DNA of 64,000 bases from Ensifer sp. MPMI2T (GTDB taxonomy: Bacteria > Pseudomonadota > Alphaproteobacteria > Rhizobiales > Rhizobiaceae), in contig NZ_SRXN01000018.1 of NCBI RefSeq assembly GCF_004827385.1, forward strand, positions 1 to 64,000, in the 5' to 3' direction. The notes under the pieces are model-generated. The model did not search any database, was not told the origin of the DNA, and was given only the letters and a program-made list of their open reading frames with translations. The position numbers and the translations under genes were made by a program. Shown one piece after another: positions 9,203 to 18,291 of this stretch (position 1 is the first letter of the stretch; each line of letters begins with the position of its first letter).

Positions 9203-10620
9203 TTGCGCCCTCCTCCAATCTTTGCGTTCATGACCTGCGCGAATTGACGCGGAACCGGCTCGCTCTTGCCGGCGCGACGGTTTTCTCCATTCCGGGCAAG
9301 CAGGCTCTTGACGGCCGGCGACGCGGTCACTTCGCCGCGTTGTGCCAAGGCCTCGTGGTTGGCCTCGATGTCCTCGAGCTTGTAGAGATAGTTCACCATC
9401 AGGCCGTGCGCCTGCTGCATTGCCTTGGGCGAGCGGTCGCCGAGGAAATTCAGCTTGTCGAGCCGCGCGCCATTGCCGAGGTGGAAGCGGGCGACTGGGT
9501 CGACCGGGCGACCCTCCGGCGCGCGTTCGATCAGGAAATAATGCGCTGCGAGCGGCAGCAGCACGCGCTCGACCTCGTTTGCCCTACTATCGTCATCAGC
9601 CCATCCCGGTTCATTAAGCAGCGCCAGCACTTTTCGGTCCTCGGCCGTGAGCAGGTCGGCTTCCGAGCTAAGCGCCTTTTCGAGCCAACGGGCAAAGCCC
9701 GGGACGGGCGATAGGGTGACGAAATTCTTGAGACCGGGAAGATCCCGGCGCAGGTCTTCGACGACCTGCTTGATTAGGAAGTTGCCGAAGGAGATTCCGC
9801 GCAGGCCGTCCTGGCAGTTGGAGATCGAATAGAAGACGGCGGTTGTCGCCTGATCGGCACTGATCTGTTCCCGGTCCTCGTCCAGCACGTCCTTGATGGC
9901 GCCTGGCACGGTTCGGGTGAGCGCTACCTCGACGAAGACGAGCGGTTCGTCCACGAGACGTGGATGGAAGAAGGCGAAGCAGCGCCGGTCTGCCGGCGCC
10001 AGGCGGCGGCGCAACTCCTCCCAGCCGGCGATCTCATGGACGGCTTCGTATTTGATGATCTTTTCCAGAATGTGCGCCGGCGTCGACCAGTCGATGGGCC
10101 GGAGTGTGAGGAAACCGCGATTGAACCAGGAGCCGAACAGGTGCGCGAAGTCGGCGTCGACGGCGCGGAATTCCTCCGACCGTTCCCGGAGGCTAAGAAG
10201 CTGTTGACGCATCTGGACGAGCTTCGCCGTGCCGTTTGGTGCCAAGTTCAATCGTCGCAGCAATTCCTGGCGCCGCGGTTCCGCAGCATTGTGGAGAGCT
10301 ATGATCGTCGCAGCGCTTCTTTCCGCGCGGTATCTGTCGACGGCCTTGTCGAGCTTCGCCGTATCTGCACCAAATTTTTCAGAGAGCATCTGCAGGAACT
10401 GCTGCACGCTGGCGCCTTCGAGTTTGCTCCAGCGGTCCAGGATTTCGGACGCAATGGCCATGCCGGATGCTTCACCACGGCTCGATAGCAGCATTTCGCA
10501 GAGCGTCTCGAGATCGACTTCGGCTGCCGTCTCCGTAGTACGCGAGCCGGCAAACAGGAGCTTGCGCCCGCGCTCGGTGATGCCCTGCAGCATGTCGCTG
10601 AAAAAAGAGGTTCCAGGCAC
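9199..10620 (-). CDS. matA: Malonyl-CoA decarboxylase MatA
   Basis: Converts malonyl-CoA to acetyl-CoA and CO2, completing malonate catabolism. The open frame extends to 10833, but I place the start at GTG 10620 (VPGTSFFSDMLQGITERG), seven bases after GGAGGAGA; this gives 473 residues, in line with rhizobial MatA. Family signatures include LFGSWFNRGFLTLRPIDWST in the middle, SISNCQDGLRGISFGNFLIK around the catalytic serine, and ERAPEGRPVDPVARFHLGNGA near the C-terminus, including the conserved His. It is the first gene of matABC and is transcribed divergently from matR. Confidence 0.9.
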   Translation of the reverse strand: MPGTSFFSDMLQGITERGRKLLFAGSRTTETAAEVDLETLCEMLLSSRGEASGMAIASEILDRWSKLEGASVQQFLQMLSEKFGADTAKLDKAVDRYRAERSAATIIALHNAAEPRRQELLRRLNLAPNGTAKLVQMRQQLLSLRERSEEFRAVDADFAHLFGSWFNRGFLTLRPIDWSTPAHILEKIIKYEAVHEIAGWEELRRRLAPADRRCFAFFHPRLVDEPLVFVEVALTRTVPGAIKDVLDEDREQISADQATTAVFYSISNCQDGLRGISFGNFLIKQVVEDLRRDLPGLKNFVTLSPVPGFARWLEKALSSEADLLTAEDRKVLALLNEPGWADDDSRANEVERVLLPLAAHYFLIERAPEGRPVDPVARFHLGNGARLDKLNFLGDRSPKAMQQAHGLMVNYLYKLEDIEANHEALAQRGEVTASPAVKSLLARNGENRRAGKSEPVPRQFAQVMNAKIGGGRK

Positions 10621-10740
10621 GCCACTCTCCTCCCTTCGCTGATGGACGACCCGCAGGCCGTCCCCTTCGCCATCGTTCTCATTTCTGAGTCTTGGCAGTA
10701 TAGTATATAAGGTGGCATATTGCGTGCACGAGGTCAATGC

Positions 10741-10754
10741 TCGTGTATACAAGA
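10741..10754. promoter_or_regulatory. Probable MatR operator
   Basis: TCGTGTATACAAGA is a near-palindrome centred on GTATAC. Its complement, TCTTGTATACACGA, equals the MatR binding site I recall for R. leguminosarum bv. trifolii. It lies 31 bases before the matR start and 121 bases before matA, where one repressor could control both directions. Confidence 0.8.
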
Positions 10755-10784
10755 ATGGCGCATGTGTATTATGGGGATCGACGA

Positions 10785-11435
10785 ATGTCCGAAAATGTTG
10801 GCCGCTGGCTTCGGGACGAGATCGAAAATGCAATCCTTTCCAGCGAGTTCGCCCCCGGCGAGCGGCTGGACGAAACGGTTCTGGCCAGCCGTTTCGGTGT
10901 ATCGAGAACGCCGGTTCGAGAAGCGCTAATGCAACTCAATGCGATCGGTCTCATCGACATTCGGCCGCGCCGAGGCGCCGTGGTGATCGATCCGGAACCG
11001 CACCGCATCTACGAAATGTTCGAGGTCATGGCCGAGCTCGAGGGGCTAGCTGGTTCGCTCGCCGCCCGCCGCCTCGACGAGGAGTCCCGTCAGGCGATCA
11101 CGGCGGCCCACGAGCGCTGCGAGCGCTCGGCCAAGATCGGCGACAGCGACGCATATTACTACGACAACGAAGCATTCCATAAGGCCATCTACGCGGCAAG
11201 CCGAAGCGAATTCCTCGAGGAGCAATGCACGCAACTGCATCGCCGACTGCGCCCGTATCGAAGACTGCAGCTGCGCGTGCGCAATCGTCTCTCGACATCC
11301 TACTCGGAGCACTGTGGCATCGTCGACGCGATTTTTGCCGGTGACGGGGAGGGGGCACGCCGGCTGCTACGCAGCCATGTCGGCATCCAGGGCGAGAGGT
11401 TCAGCGATCTGGTCGCCAGTATGGCGACCAGGTGA
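10785..11435 (+). CDS. matR: GntR-family malonate regulator MatR
   Basis: A 216-residue FadR-subfamily regulator. The N-terminal winged helix contains FAPGERLDETVLASRFGVSR followed by TPVREALMQLNAIGLI, and the C-terminal FCD domain has the metal-binding His pattern (DNEAFHKAIYAASRS, SEHCGIVDAI). In-frame ATGs exist at 10737 and 10755; I chose 10785 because GGGGA lies seven bases upstream and the upstream starts fall in or directly beside the operator. It probably represses matABC until malonate or malonyl-CoA binds, as known for the family locus. Confidence 0.88.
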   Translation: MSENVGRWLRDEIENAILSSEFAPGERLDETVLASRFGVSRTPVREALMQLNAIGLIDIRPRRGAVVIDPEPHRIYEMFEVMAELEGLAGSLAARRLDEESRQAITAAHERCERSAKIGDSDAYYYDNEAFHKAIYAASRSEFLEEQCTQLHRRLRPYRRLQLRVRNRLSTSYSEHCGIVDAIFAGDGEGARRLLRSHVGIQGERFSDLVASMATR

Positions 11436-11471
11436 ATTCAAGCTACGCCGGGCTGACGCGCTGTCGCGCGG

Positions 11472-12182
11472 TTATAGTTCGAGAATGGCGTAGGGTCGGC
11501 CCGTCGGCTTTTCGATATGCGCCGCGACATTAAACACCGGAGCACCGCCCGGCGTTTGCCCTTCATAGGTCCCCTTGTGCGCGTGGCCGTGAACGACCGC
11601 GCTCACCTGGAAGCGGTCGATGGTCTCGGCAAGACGGGATGAACCGAGGAACGGATATATTTCCTTGGGTTCACCCGCTACTGTTTCAACGATCGGGGCA
11701 TAGTGCAGAATGACAAGGGCGCGCGTTGTCCTGGTGGTTCTCAAGGCATTCTCCAGACGCATGGCCTCGTCCACGCTCTCCGAAACCATCGTCTTAATGG
11801 CAGCCTCGCCGAAGGAACCCAGCATGTGCCGGCCGAAGCCGCCGATGAAGCCCTTGGTTCCGGCGAAGCCCACGTCCGCGATCTCGACCGCCTGGCCGTT
11901 AAGGAGGTGGACCCCTGCCTCAAGGAGAATCGACGAGACTTCCTCCGTCGCATCGCCCTGGTGATCGTGGTTTCCAAGAACGGCGACGACGGGAAGCGTG
12001 CAGGACTTCAAGTCGTGTACCAGGAGTTCGGCTTCAACCGGCTTGCCCAGGTCCGTCAAGTCGCCGGCGATGACGAGCACGTCAGCGGCTTGCGAAATCT
12101 CGGAAAACAGCTCCGCATAGGAGACGGACCTGTCCTCTTTCACGTGGAGATCGGCTACGGCGGCGACCTTCAGCTTGCTCAT
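11472..12182 (-). CDS. Metallophosphoesterase (calcineurin-like)
   Basis: A 236-residue single-domain phosphoesterase. Metal ligands appear in the usual order: VADLHVKED near 8 (DxH), VIAGDLTDLG near 40 (GD), VLGNHDHQ near 68 (GNHD) and VHGHAHKG near 198 (GHxH), so it should be active. Size and motifs resemble the CpdA/YfcE-like class; the substrate is unknown. It begins five bases after the nucleotidyltransferase gene and surely shares its transcript. It converges with matR. Confidence 0.85.
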   Translation of the reverse strand: MSKLKVAAVADLHVKEDRSVSYAELFSEISQAADVLVIAGDLTDLGKPVEAELLVHDLKSCTLPVVAVLGNHDHQGDATEEVSSILLEAGVHLLNGQAVEIADVGFAGTKGFIGGFGRHMLGSFGEAAIKTMVSESVDEAMRLENALRTTRTTRALVILHYAPIVETVAGEPKEIYPFLGSSRLAETIDRFQVSAVVHGHAHKGTYEGQTPGGAPVFNVAAHIEKPTGRPYAILEL

Positions 12183-12187
12183 GGTGT

Positions 12188-13000
12188 CTACTCCTCTATT
12201 CCTTCGCGCATCTCAACGTCGCCGCCGACGTCGGCAAATCCCCATTCCCTGACGTCGATCTCGTAGTCAGGACGCGAGTACATGCGCCCGCGGCAGATTT
12301 TCGTCTGCGGCAGCGGCAGATCCCGTTGCGCCGAAAGCCTGCTCAAGAGTTCGTCCAACAACCACTGCGGCACATTGTTGCGTTCGGACGGATAGATCCA
12401 CCGGAAATTGAGGAGGTGGATAAGCAGCACCTCCCAGTGAACTTCCATGTATTCCAGCAATCTTGCCCAATCGATCCGGTCGTGCGCCTTCAAGATCACA
12501 TGCGCCACGTCGGCACCGTCGTAGCGTTCGCGAAGCTGGATGAAGGACTTCGACCAGACCAATTCGGTTGGCGCGGCGATCGAGACGGGACAACCGCTGA
12601 TTTCCACAGGCAGCGCATGTGCGAGCCAGGCATCGTTGACCAGCATAGTTCCATTCGGCGAGGCGAAGATTACGTCGAAGAAGAATCTGCCCTTGAACAC
12701 CTTCCCGAGCCACCGGTCGTCTTCGATTTCGACCGCATATCCGAGGGATTTGAAGTGCTTGAGGATGCGGGTGTAGTCGCCCGCCTTGCAAAAGATGTCG
12801 AGATCCTTCGTCGGCCTCGATATGCCGGTATAGGCGCTGACGGCAAATGTACCCGCGACCAGGAAGGGAATTTTGGAGCGAACGAGCTCAGTGAGTGCTT
12901 CGGCGACAAACGCCTCAGCTTCCTCATCGACAAGTTGCGGCATCGCGAGAGATCCGGACGCCCGGCGCGAATTCTTTTGGGGCGGTACGGCTGACATCAT
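12188..13000 (-). CDS. Nucleotidyltransferase-fold protein
   Basis: A 270-residue protein with a minimal nucleotidyltransferase core: PFLVAGTFAVSAYTGI followed by RPTKDLDIFC (the DxD metal motif) at about residues 45-72, then FFDVIFASPN with the third acidic residue. The second half is helical (WARLLEYMEVHWEVLLIHLL) and unassigned. AGGAC precedes ATG 13000, and a second ATG lies directly after. The pairing with a phosphoesterase gene invites the idea that one makes and the other removes a nucleotide modification; this is only an inference. A candidate stress promoter lies 34-58 bases upstream. Confidence 0.7.
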   Translation of the reverse strand: MMSAVPPQKNSRRASGSLAMPQLVDEEAEAFVAEALTELVRSKIPFLVAGTFAVSAYTGISRPTKDLDIFCKAGDYTRILKHFKSLGYAVEIEDDRWLGKVFKGRFFFDVIFASPNGTMLVNDAWLAHALPVEISGCPVSIAAPTELVWSKSFIQLRERYDGADVAHVILKAHDRIDWARLLEYMEVHWEVLLIHLLNFRWIYPSERNNVPQWLLDELLSRLSAQRDLPLPQTKICRGRMYSRPDYEIDVREWGFADVGGDVEMREGIEE

Positions 13001-13033
13001 GCTGTCCTACTGAGCCGACAAATCTTCTACGAG

Positions 13034-13058
13034 AACACGCCAAACTGAGGGAAGTTCC
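13034..13058 (-). promoter_or_regulatory. Candidate EcfG/RpoE2-type promoter
   Basis: On the minus strand GGAAC (13054-13058) is followed after 16 bases by TGTT (13034-13037), one mismatch from the rhizobial RpoE2 consensus as I recall it (GGAAC, 16-17 nt, CGTT). It would start transcription near 13027 for the nucleotidyltransferase-phosphoesterase pair. Confidence 0.45.
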
Positions 13059-13195
13059 GCGCCGTCGTCGGAAGCAGATCGAGAGGCTGCCTCGCGCGAC
13101 GGAGATCAAACGGTCGTCAATGAACGCTGGGCAGCCGACTCCGTATCGAGTGCGCTTCGGCTCCATTTTCCCGGAACTCCGGGCGTTCCCGTTGC

Positions 13196-13220
13196 GGAAC
13201 AATCAAAAGCGACGGCGGTT
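13196..13220 (+). promoter_or_regulatory. Candidate EcfG/RpoE2-type promoter
   Basis: GGAAC (13196-13200), a 16-base spacer and GGTT (13217-13220) lie just upstream of the DUF2267 gene, with an expected start site near 13227, 25 bases before the ATG. One base differs from CGTT. Confidence 0.5.
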
Positions 13221-13251
13221 CGACCCTCGTGAAGACATAGGAGGAAAAATC

Positions 13252-13692
13252 ATGAGTGCTTCCGGTGTCGCTGTCTTCGACAAGACACTCCAGGTTACCA
13301 ACACATGGTTGGATGACATCATGAAACAGCAAGGGCCGGATCGTCAGGTTGCGTGGCATATCCTCGGTGCCGTCTTGCACACCGTTCGGGACCGTCTGCC
13401 GGCAGACCTGTCCGCCCATCTTGCCGCCCAATTGCCGCTGCTGGTGCGCGGCGCCTATTACGAGCACTACCAGCCGTCAAAGCAGCCCACGCGGTTGCAT
13501 TCGCTGGATGAGTTCCTCGCACAAGTGAAGGAGGAACTCGCCTTCACGCGGCCGGTGGACGCGAAAGATGCGGTACAGACGGTCTTTGCCGTCCTCTCGC
13601 ATTATCTCGATCCCGGTCAGGTTACGAAGGTGCGGGAAGGGTTGCCTGAAGACATACGAGCTTTGTGGCCAGATCCCCAGTCCAGACATTGA
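13252..13692 (+). CDS. DUF2267 family protein
   Basis: A 146-residue protein matching DUF2267, a helical domain of unknown function common in stress-induced proteins. TNTWLDDIMKQQ, VAWHILGAVLHTVRDRLPAD and LVRGAYYEHYQP form the first half; LDEFLAQVKEEL and VFAVLSHYLDPGQVTKVREG follow, which is the usual repeat-like layout. The frame is open further upstream, but ATG 13252 has a perfect AGGAGG seven bases before it and sits 25 bases after the predicted start site. A stress role is inferred from the promoter. The gene is followed by a RIME-like half element. Confidence 0.85.
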   Translation: MSASGVAVFDKTLQVTNTWLDDIMKQQGPDRQVAWHILGAVLHTVRDRLPADLSAHLAAQLPLLVRGAYYEHYQPSKQPTRLHSLDEFLAQVKEELAFTRPVDAKDAVQTVFAVLSHYLDPGQVTKVREGLPEDIRALWPDPQSRH

Positions 13693-13707
13693 ACAAGTAG
13701 CCTGAGT

Positions 13708-13748
13708 CATATAGCGCTGTGCGTCTGGTTGGACGCGCAGCGCTGTAG
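13708..13748. repeat. RIME-like palindrome, half element
   Basis: An imperfect palindrome (AGCGCTGTGCGTC, loop, GACGCGCAGCGCT) flanked by ATAGCGC and CTGTAG, matching the second palindrome of the copy at 4696-4798. It follows the DUF2267 gene and may end its transcript. Confidence 0.6.
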
Positions 13749-13804
13749 AGTGTAGTAGTGGCGGGCGAAAACCGCTGATTGCGGTTACAGTTCCGTTGCG
13801 CGCC

Positions 13805-15790
13805 TCAGAGTCCGAAGGGGAATGTTTCCGGCACGCCTGGGCTGACATGCTCCGGCATCAGAGGGGTTACCGGTGTCGTCAGGTCGAACCAGACAAACGC
13901 ATCGAATTGATGCGGCAACGATGCATGGGCATAGTGGCTCATCCGTTCGGTCTCTGGTCTGTAGATGACACCGATGAACCGTTCGAGTCTCGGCTCATCG
14001 AGGCGCCGGCGCAAAGCATCGTCGCGCGAGAAATCAAGCAGAAAGCGTTCAACATCCGAGTCGTGAAAGACTCGTTCGTAGCTGCCGGGCAGGGAAGGCT
14101 GGATGTCCTTCATCTCGATGTCGCCATCCCAGGCGCTTGCGGCCGCCACTTTGCCGCCGTGCGTTCCGAAACCGATCAATGCTGCCTGCTCCCCGAAACG
14201 TTCGCGGCAAAGCTGACCGATGTTCAACTCGTCACGAGCCGCTCCCATCTCCGTGTGGCGCGCATCGCCGATATGGGAATTGTGAGCCCACACGATGGCC
14301 TTCGAATCGGGGCCGCGCGACTCCAAGAGACGTTCGAGCGTTTCGAACATGTGTCTGTCGCGCAAGTTCCAGGAATCGGCTCCGGCATAATACATGGTTC
14401 GGTAGTATCGTTCCGCCGAGGCAATCAGCCGGGCATTCTGTGCCGCGTCGAAAAGCTGGTCCCCGTCACTGTCGGTCGCTTCCAACTGTCGTTCAAGGAG
14501 CTCGCTGCATTGACGCACCACCGCCTCCTCGCATTTGTTGTAGTTGGCGGTCAGCACGGCCCGGCCGTAGGTAGCTGGATCGTTTTGCCATGGGGTGAGA
14601 CATCCATAGCGTTCCCTCGCGACAGTCGCGGCCGCCGGATCGACCTTGTCGAGATAGTCCAGAACGGCGGCGATGGATTCGCGCATGTTGTAGATATCGA
14701 GTCCGTAGAAGCCGGCCCGGTCCTGTTCGGCGACGCTGCCATTGTATGCGCGCATCCAGTCGACGAAGGATATGACCTCGCGGTTTCGCCACATCCACGT
14801 AGGAAAGCGCAGGAATGGAGCATGCGAGCCACGCCTGTGCGGGCGGTGCCGAACATATCGATCAATGGCCGCCGCGTCCGGCCAGTCGGCCTCCACGGCG
14901 AGAATTGTAAAACCGTGCTCCTCGATGAGCCGACGGGTAATGGCGGCGCGCGCGCGATAGAATTCCGAGGTCCCATGACTGGATTCCCCGAGCAGCACCA
15001 CGCGTCGGTTGCCAAAACGATCGAAGAGCCGCCCGAAGGCTGGATCGTCCAGGTCGGGCAACGACTCGGCGGCATCGGCCACCATTTCTGGGAGCGTCCG
15101 CGAAGGCGGACGGGGGGTGGATCGAGCAGGTTGCCACCGCTCATCCTTCCGGGCGTGCTCGCCGATCAGTGGGACAAAGCGGACGCCGCCAAGGTCATGC
15201 TCCTCGAAGGTCGAGGCGTTGACGCGCGTCACCTTGAGCAAGCGTTGCTCGCCCGCCGGTCCGGTCGGTATGACCATGTGGCCGCCAAGATCGAGCTGCT
15301 CCTTCAGCGCTTGAGGCACGCTGGGGCTGCCGGCGGCAACGAGAATGGCATCGAAGGGGCCTGCTTCCGGCCAGCCCCTCGTTCCGTCGCCGGTGCGAAC
15401 ATCGATATTGTCGTAGCCGATCTTGGCAAAACGCCGCCTGGCCTCGTCTGCGAGCGGCGCATGGCGTTCGACCGTGTAGACATGTCCGGCGACCCTGCTC
15501 AAAACGGCGGCCGCGTAACCGGAGCCGGTCCCGACTTCAAGTACCGTATCGCCAGGCTCGATCTCGGCCTCAGCGATCATCAGCGCGACGATATAGGGCT
15601 GCGAGATCGTCTGTCCTTCGCCGATCGAGAGCGGAGCGTCCTCATAGGCGAACTCCTCAAAGCCCGGATCGACGAAAGCCTCGCGAGGAACGACGCGCAT
15701 GGCTTCCACGACACGAGGATCATCAATCCCACGGCGGACGATATGGAGATCCACCATCCGGTCGCGAGCACGGGATAGATCGAGCTTCAT
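13805..15790 (-). CDS. Isoaspartate methyltransferase-erythromycin esterase fusion
   Basis: A 661-residue two-domain protein. Residues 1-215 are a protein-L-isoaspartate O-methyltransferase: MVDLHIVRRGIDDPRVVEAM, then SIGEGQTISQPYIVA with the catalytic Ser-x-x-x-Gln-Pro pattern, then DTVLEVGTGSGYAAAVL for S-adenosylmethionine. A linker rich in Pro and Arg (about 215-240) leads into an erythromycin-esterase-like domain, with LLGESSHGTSEFYRAR and EADWPDA near 290-320 and WAHNSHIGDAR near 520 carrying the conserved Glu and His residues. The open frame runs to 15901, but ATG 15790 (MKLDLSRARDR) has AAGGA at good distance. The first half would repair damaged aspartyl residues; the second half's substrate is unknown. 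Confidence 0.85.
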   Translation of the reverse strand: MKLDLSRARDRMVDLHIVRRGIDDPRVVEAMRVVPREAFVDPGFEEFAYEDAPLSIGEGQTISQPYIVALMIAEAEIEPGDTVLEVGTGSGYAAAVLSRVAGHVYTVERHAPLADEARRRFAKIGYDNIDVRTGDGTRGWPEAGPFDAILVAAGSPSVPQALKEQLDLGGHMVIPTGPAGEQRLLKVTRVNASTFEEHDLGGVRFVPLIGEHARKDERWQPARSTPRPPSRTLPEMVADAAESLPDLDDPAFGRLFDRFGNRRVVLLGESSHGTSEFYRARAAITRRLIEEHGFTILAVEADWPDAAAIDRYVRHRPHRRGSHAPFLRFPTWMWRNREVISFVDWMRAYNGSVAEQDRAGFYGLDIYNMRESIAAVLDYLDKVDPAAATVARERYGCLTPWQNDPATYGRAVLTANYNKCEEAVVRQCSELLERQLEATDSDGDQLFDAAQNARLIASAERYYRTMYYAGADSWNLRDRHMFETLERLLESRGPDSKAIVWAHNSHIGDARHTEMGAARDELNIGQLCRERFGEQAALIGFGTHGGKVAAASAWDGDIEMKDIQPSLPGSYERVFHDSDVERFLLDFSRDDALRRRLDEPRLERFIGVIYRPETERMSHYAHASLPHQFDAFVWFDLTTPVTPLMPEHVSPGVPETFPFGL

Positions 15791-15867
15791 GAGGGATTCC
15801 TTACATTGTGTGTCGGCAGGTGCCACCGAATATGGCCCATGGCGGCGACCGGCCTTCGTTCCGTCGG

Positions 15868-15892
15868 AACCAGTGAAGAGCGCGAATGTTCC
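15868..15892 (-). promoter_or_regulatory. Candidate EcfG/RpoE2-type promoter
   Basis: Minus strand GGAAC (15888-15892), 16 bases, GGTT (15868-15871), about 78 bases before the start of the methyltransferase-esterase fusion. The same bases read on the plus strand as GGAAC (15866-15870), 16 bases, TGTT, pointing toward the catalase gene, so the site may fire both ways. Confidence 0.45.
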
Positions 15893-16028
15893 GCGCATCA
15901 TCTCCCCGAGACGGCGCGTTTTCTCTTCGAATTGAGCACTGCGTGATGGAGGTCAGGCGAACACCGGGCTGCTTTTGCATAGCCTGGAAGCCAGGGCAGC
16001 AGTTTTCGCCCCTCCGCGATCTTTCTTG

Positions 16029-16054
16029 GGAACCAAGCATCCCACGCATCGGTT
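16029..16054 (+). promoter_or_regulatory. Candidate EcfG/RpoE2-type promoter of the catalase gene
   Basis: GGAAC (16029-16033), a 17-base spacer and GGTT (16051-16054) put the start site near 16061, 33 bases before the catalase ATG. S. meliloti katC is, as I recall, an RpoE2 target, which supports this reading. Confidence 0.55.
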
Positions 16055-16093
16055 TGTCGTTCGTTCCCATGTCCCGATCGGCGGAGAACTCCC

Positions 16094-18211
16094 ATGGCCA
16101 ATAGAAACTCGCGGCCGGCAAATTCCAAGCCGGCCATAATTCACGAACAGAAGCTGACGCGTGGCAAAGGAGGGGAGCTTCATCAGATTGCCGAGGACGG
16201 TGCTCCGATTCTGACGACTGCGCAGGGAGGCCCGGTTGCGGACGACCAAAACAGCCTGCGCGTGGGCGAGCGGGGTCCGACGCTGATCGAGGATTTTCAT
16301 TTCCGCGAAAAGCTCTTCCATTTCGATCACGAACGCATTCCCGAGCGCGTCGTGCATGCGCGCGGTTATGGCGCGCATGGCCACTTTGAAACCTATGAAT
16401 CGCTTTCCGCAATTACGCGTGCGGATGTCTTCCAGCGCGCGGGAGAGCGAACACCGGCCTTTGTGCGCTTTTCGACAGTCGCAGGCAGCAAGGGATCCGC
16501 TGATCTCGCGCGCGACGTTCGCGGGTTCGCAGTCAAGATCTATACCAAGGAGGGAAACTGGGACATCGTCGGCAACAATATTCCGGTCTTCTTCATCCAG
16601 GACGCGATCAAGTTCCCGGACGTGATCCATTCCGTGAAACCGGAACCGGACAGAGGTTTTCCGCAGGCGCAGTCGGCGCATGATAATTTCTGGGACTTTA
16701 TCAGCCTGACGCCGGAAAGCATGCACATGATCATGTGGGTCATGTCGGATCGCGCCATTCCACGGTCGTTCCGGTTCATGGAGGGCTTTGGTGTTCACAC
16801 CTTTCGTTTCGTCAATGCCAAGGACGAATCGACCTTTGTGAAGTTTCACTGGAAGCCGAAGCTTGGCCTCCAATCCGTCGTCTGGAACGAAGCCGTGAAG
16901 ATCAATGGCGCCGATCCCGATTTTCATCGGCGCGATCTTTGGGAGGCGATACAGGCCGGCAAATTCCCCGAATGGGAACTGCAGCTCCAGCTTTTCGATC
17001 AGGATTTTGCCGACGCCTTCGACTTCGACGTCCTGGACCCCACCAAAATCATCCCGGAAGAGGTTTTGCCGCCGAAGGCGGTGGGGCGATTGGTTCTGGA
17101 CCGGATGCCGGACAATTTCTTCGCCGACACCGAGCAGGTTGCCTTCATGACCCAGAATGTGCCGCCGGGTATCGATTTCAGCAATGATCCGTTGTTGCAG
17201 GGACGAAACTTCTCCTACCTCGACACGCAGCTCAAGCGGCTTGGCAGTTCCAACTTCACGCACATTCCGATCAACGCGCCAAAATGTCCGTTCCTCCATT
17301 TCCAACAGGACGGCCACATGGCCATGCGCAACCCGGTCGGACGCGTGAACTATCAGCCGAACTCCTGGGCCGAGGGGCCGCGCGAGTCGCCACACAAGGG
17401 ATTCCGGCATTACGCTTCCGATGAGCGAGGCGCCAAAGTCCGTCTTCGCGCCGAGAGTTTTGCCGATCACTATAGCCAGGCACGCCTGTTCTTCATCAGC
17501 CAGACGCCGCCCGAGCAACGCCACATCGCCGGCGCGCTAACATTCGAATTGAGCAAGGTGCAGACACCGGCAATACGAGAACGCATGGTGTCGCATCTCC
17601 TCAACATCGACGAAAGCCTCGGGAAAGAAGTTGCGCACGCACTGGGGCTCAAATCAGTTCCGAAACCGGCCGATGCCGCCATTCCGACACGCCAGGATCT
17701 CGCCCCCTCGCCAGCGCTCAGCATTATCGAGCGCGGCCCCAAACGCTTCGAAGGCCGCAAGCTTGGCATCCTGGTCACCGACGGGACCGATGCAGCGATG
17801 TTGAAAGCCGTGAGGACGGCGGTCACGAAAGAAGGGGCGGTGTTCGAGCTCGTCGCCCCGAAGGTCGGCGGCATTACGGCCTCGGATGGGGAATGGAAAC
17901 AGGCGCATCAAATGATCGAAGGGGCTCCATCGGTACTCTACGATGCGGTAGTTCTGCTGCCTTCCACTGACGCGGTCTCGGAACTGGTGGACGTTGCAGC
18001 CGCGCGCGATTTCGTTGCCGACGCCTTCGCCCATTGCAAGTACATCGGCTACGTGGAGGCGGCCGTGCCCCTGCTGGCGAGAGCCGGCATCACCGACTCT
18101 CTCGACGAGGGGACGATCAGTCTCCGAGATGCCAGGAGTGTCGAGGCCTTTGTAAAAAATCTCGGCAGCTTGCGTGTTTGGGCGAGAGAGCCCTTGGTCA
18201 AGCTGAAGTAG
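16094..18211 (+). CDS. katE: Large-subunit (HPII-type) catalase
   Basis: A 705-residue monofunctional heme catalase that removes H2O2. The length shows the large-subunit clade: an N-terminal extension, the catalase core to about 520, and a C-terminal flavodoxin/DJ-1-like domain ([30 protein letters not shown]) to 705. The active-site His is H88 in [16 protein letters not shown], the distal Asn lies in [17 protein letters not shown], and [20 protein letters not shown] holds the proximal heme Tyr. It is the type named KatC in S. meliloti and KatE in E. coli. It is probably under the general stress sigma factor. A 91-codon gene follows after 80 bases. Confidence 0.92.
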   Translation: MANRNSRPANSKPAIIHEQKLTRGKGGELHQIAEDGAPILTTAQGGPVADDQNSLRVGERGPTLIEDFHFREKLFHFDHERIPERVVHARGYGAHGHFETYESLSAITRADVFQRAGERTPAFVRFSTVAGSKGSADLARDVRGFAVKIYTKEGNWDIVGNNIPVFFIQDAIKFPDVIHSVKPEPDRGFPQAQSAHDNFWDFISLTPESMHMIMWVMSDRAIPRSFRFMEGFGVHTFRFVNAKDESTFVKFHWKPKLGLQSVVWNEAVKINGADPDFHRRDLWEAIQAGKFPEWELQLQLFDQDFADAFDFDVLDPTKIIPEEVLPPKAVGRLVLDRMPDNFFADTEQVAFMTQNVPPGIDFSNDPLLQGRNFSYLDTQLKRLGSSNFTHIPINAPKCPFLHFQQDGHMAMRNPVGRVNYQPNSWAEGPRESPHKGFRHYASDERGAKVRLRAESFADHYSQARLFFISQTPPEQRHIAGALTFELSKVQTPAIRERMVSHLLNIDESLGKEVAHALGLKSVPKPADAAIPTRQDLAPSPALSIIERGPKRFEGRKLGILVTDGTDAAMLKAVRTAVTKEGAVFELVAPKVGGITASDGEWKQAHQMIEGAPSVLYDAVVLLPSTDAVSELVDVAAARDFVADAFAHCKYIGYVEAAVPLLARAGITDSLDEGTISLRDARSVEAFVKNLGSLRVWAREPLVKLK

Positions 18212-18291
18212 TGGCGCACACCGGAGCAAGAGCAAATGCGACGGTTTCCGCCCGCGACTGCTCTCGAATACCAACAGCAATGGAGAGAGTG

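Noticed and set aside
13796..15778. 660-codon open frame on the plus strand
   Set aside because: It lies antisense to the methyltransferase-esterase fusion, whose motifs are clear on the minus strand; the plus-strand product has no domain and only reflects GC-rich codon use.
15953..17524. 523-codon minus-strand frame over the catalase gene
   Set aside because: The catalase reading frame on the plus strand has all heme and active-site motifs; the opposite frame has none.
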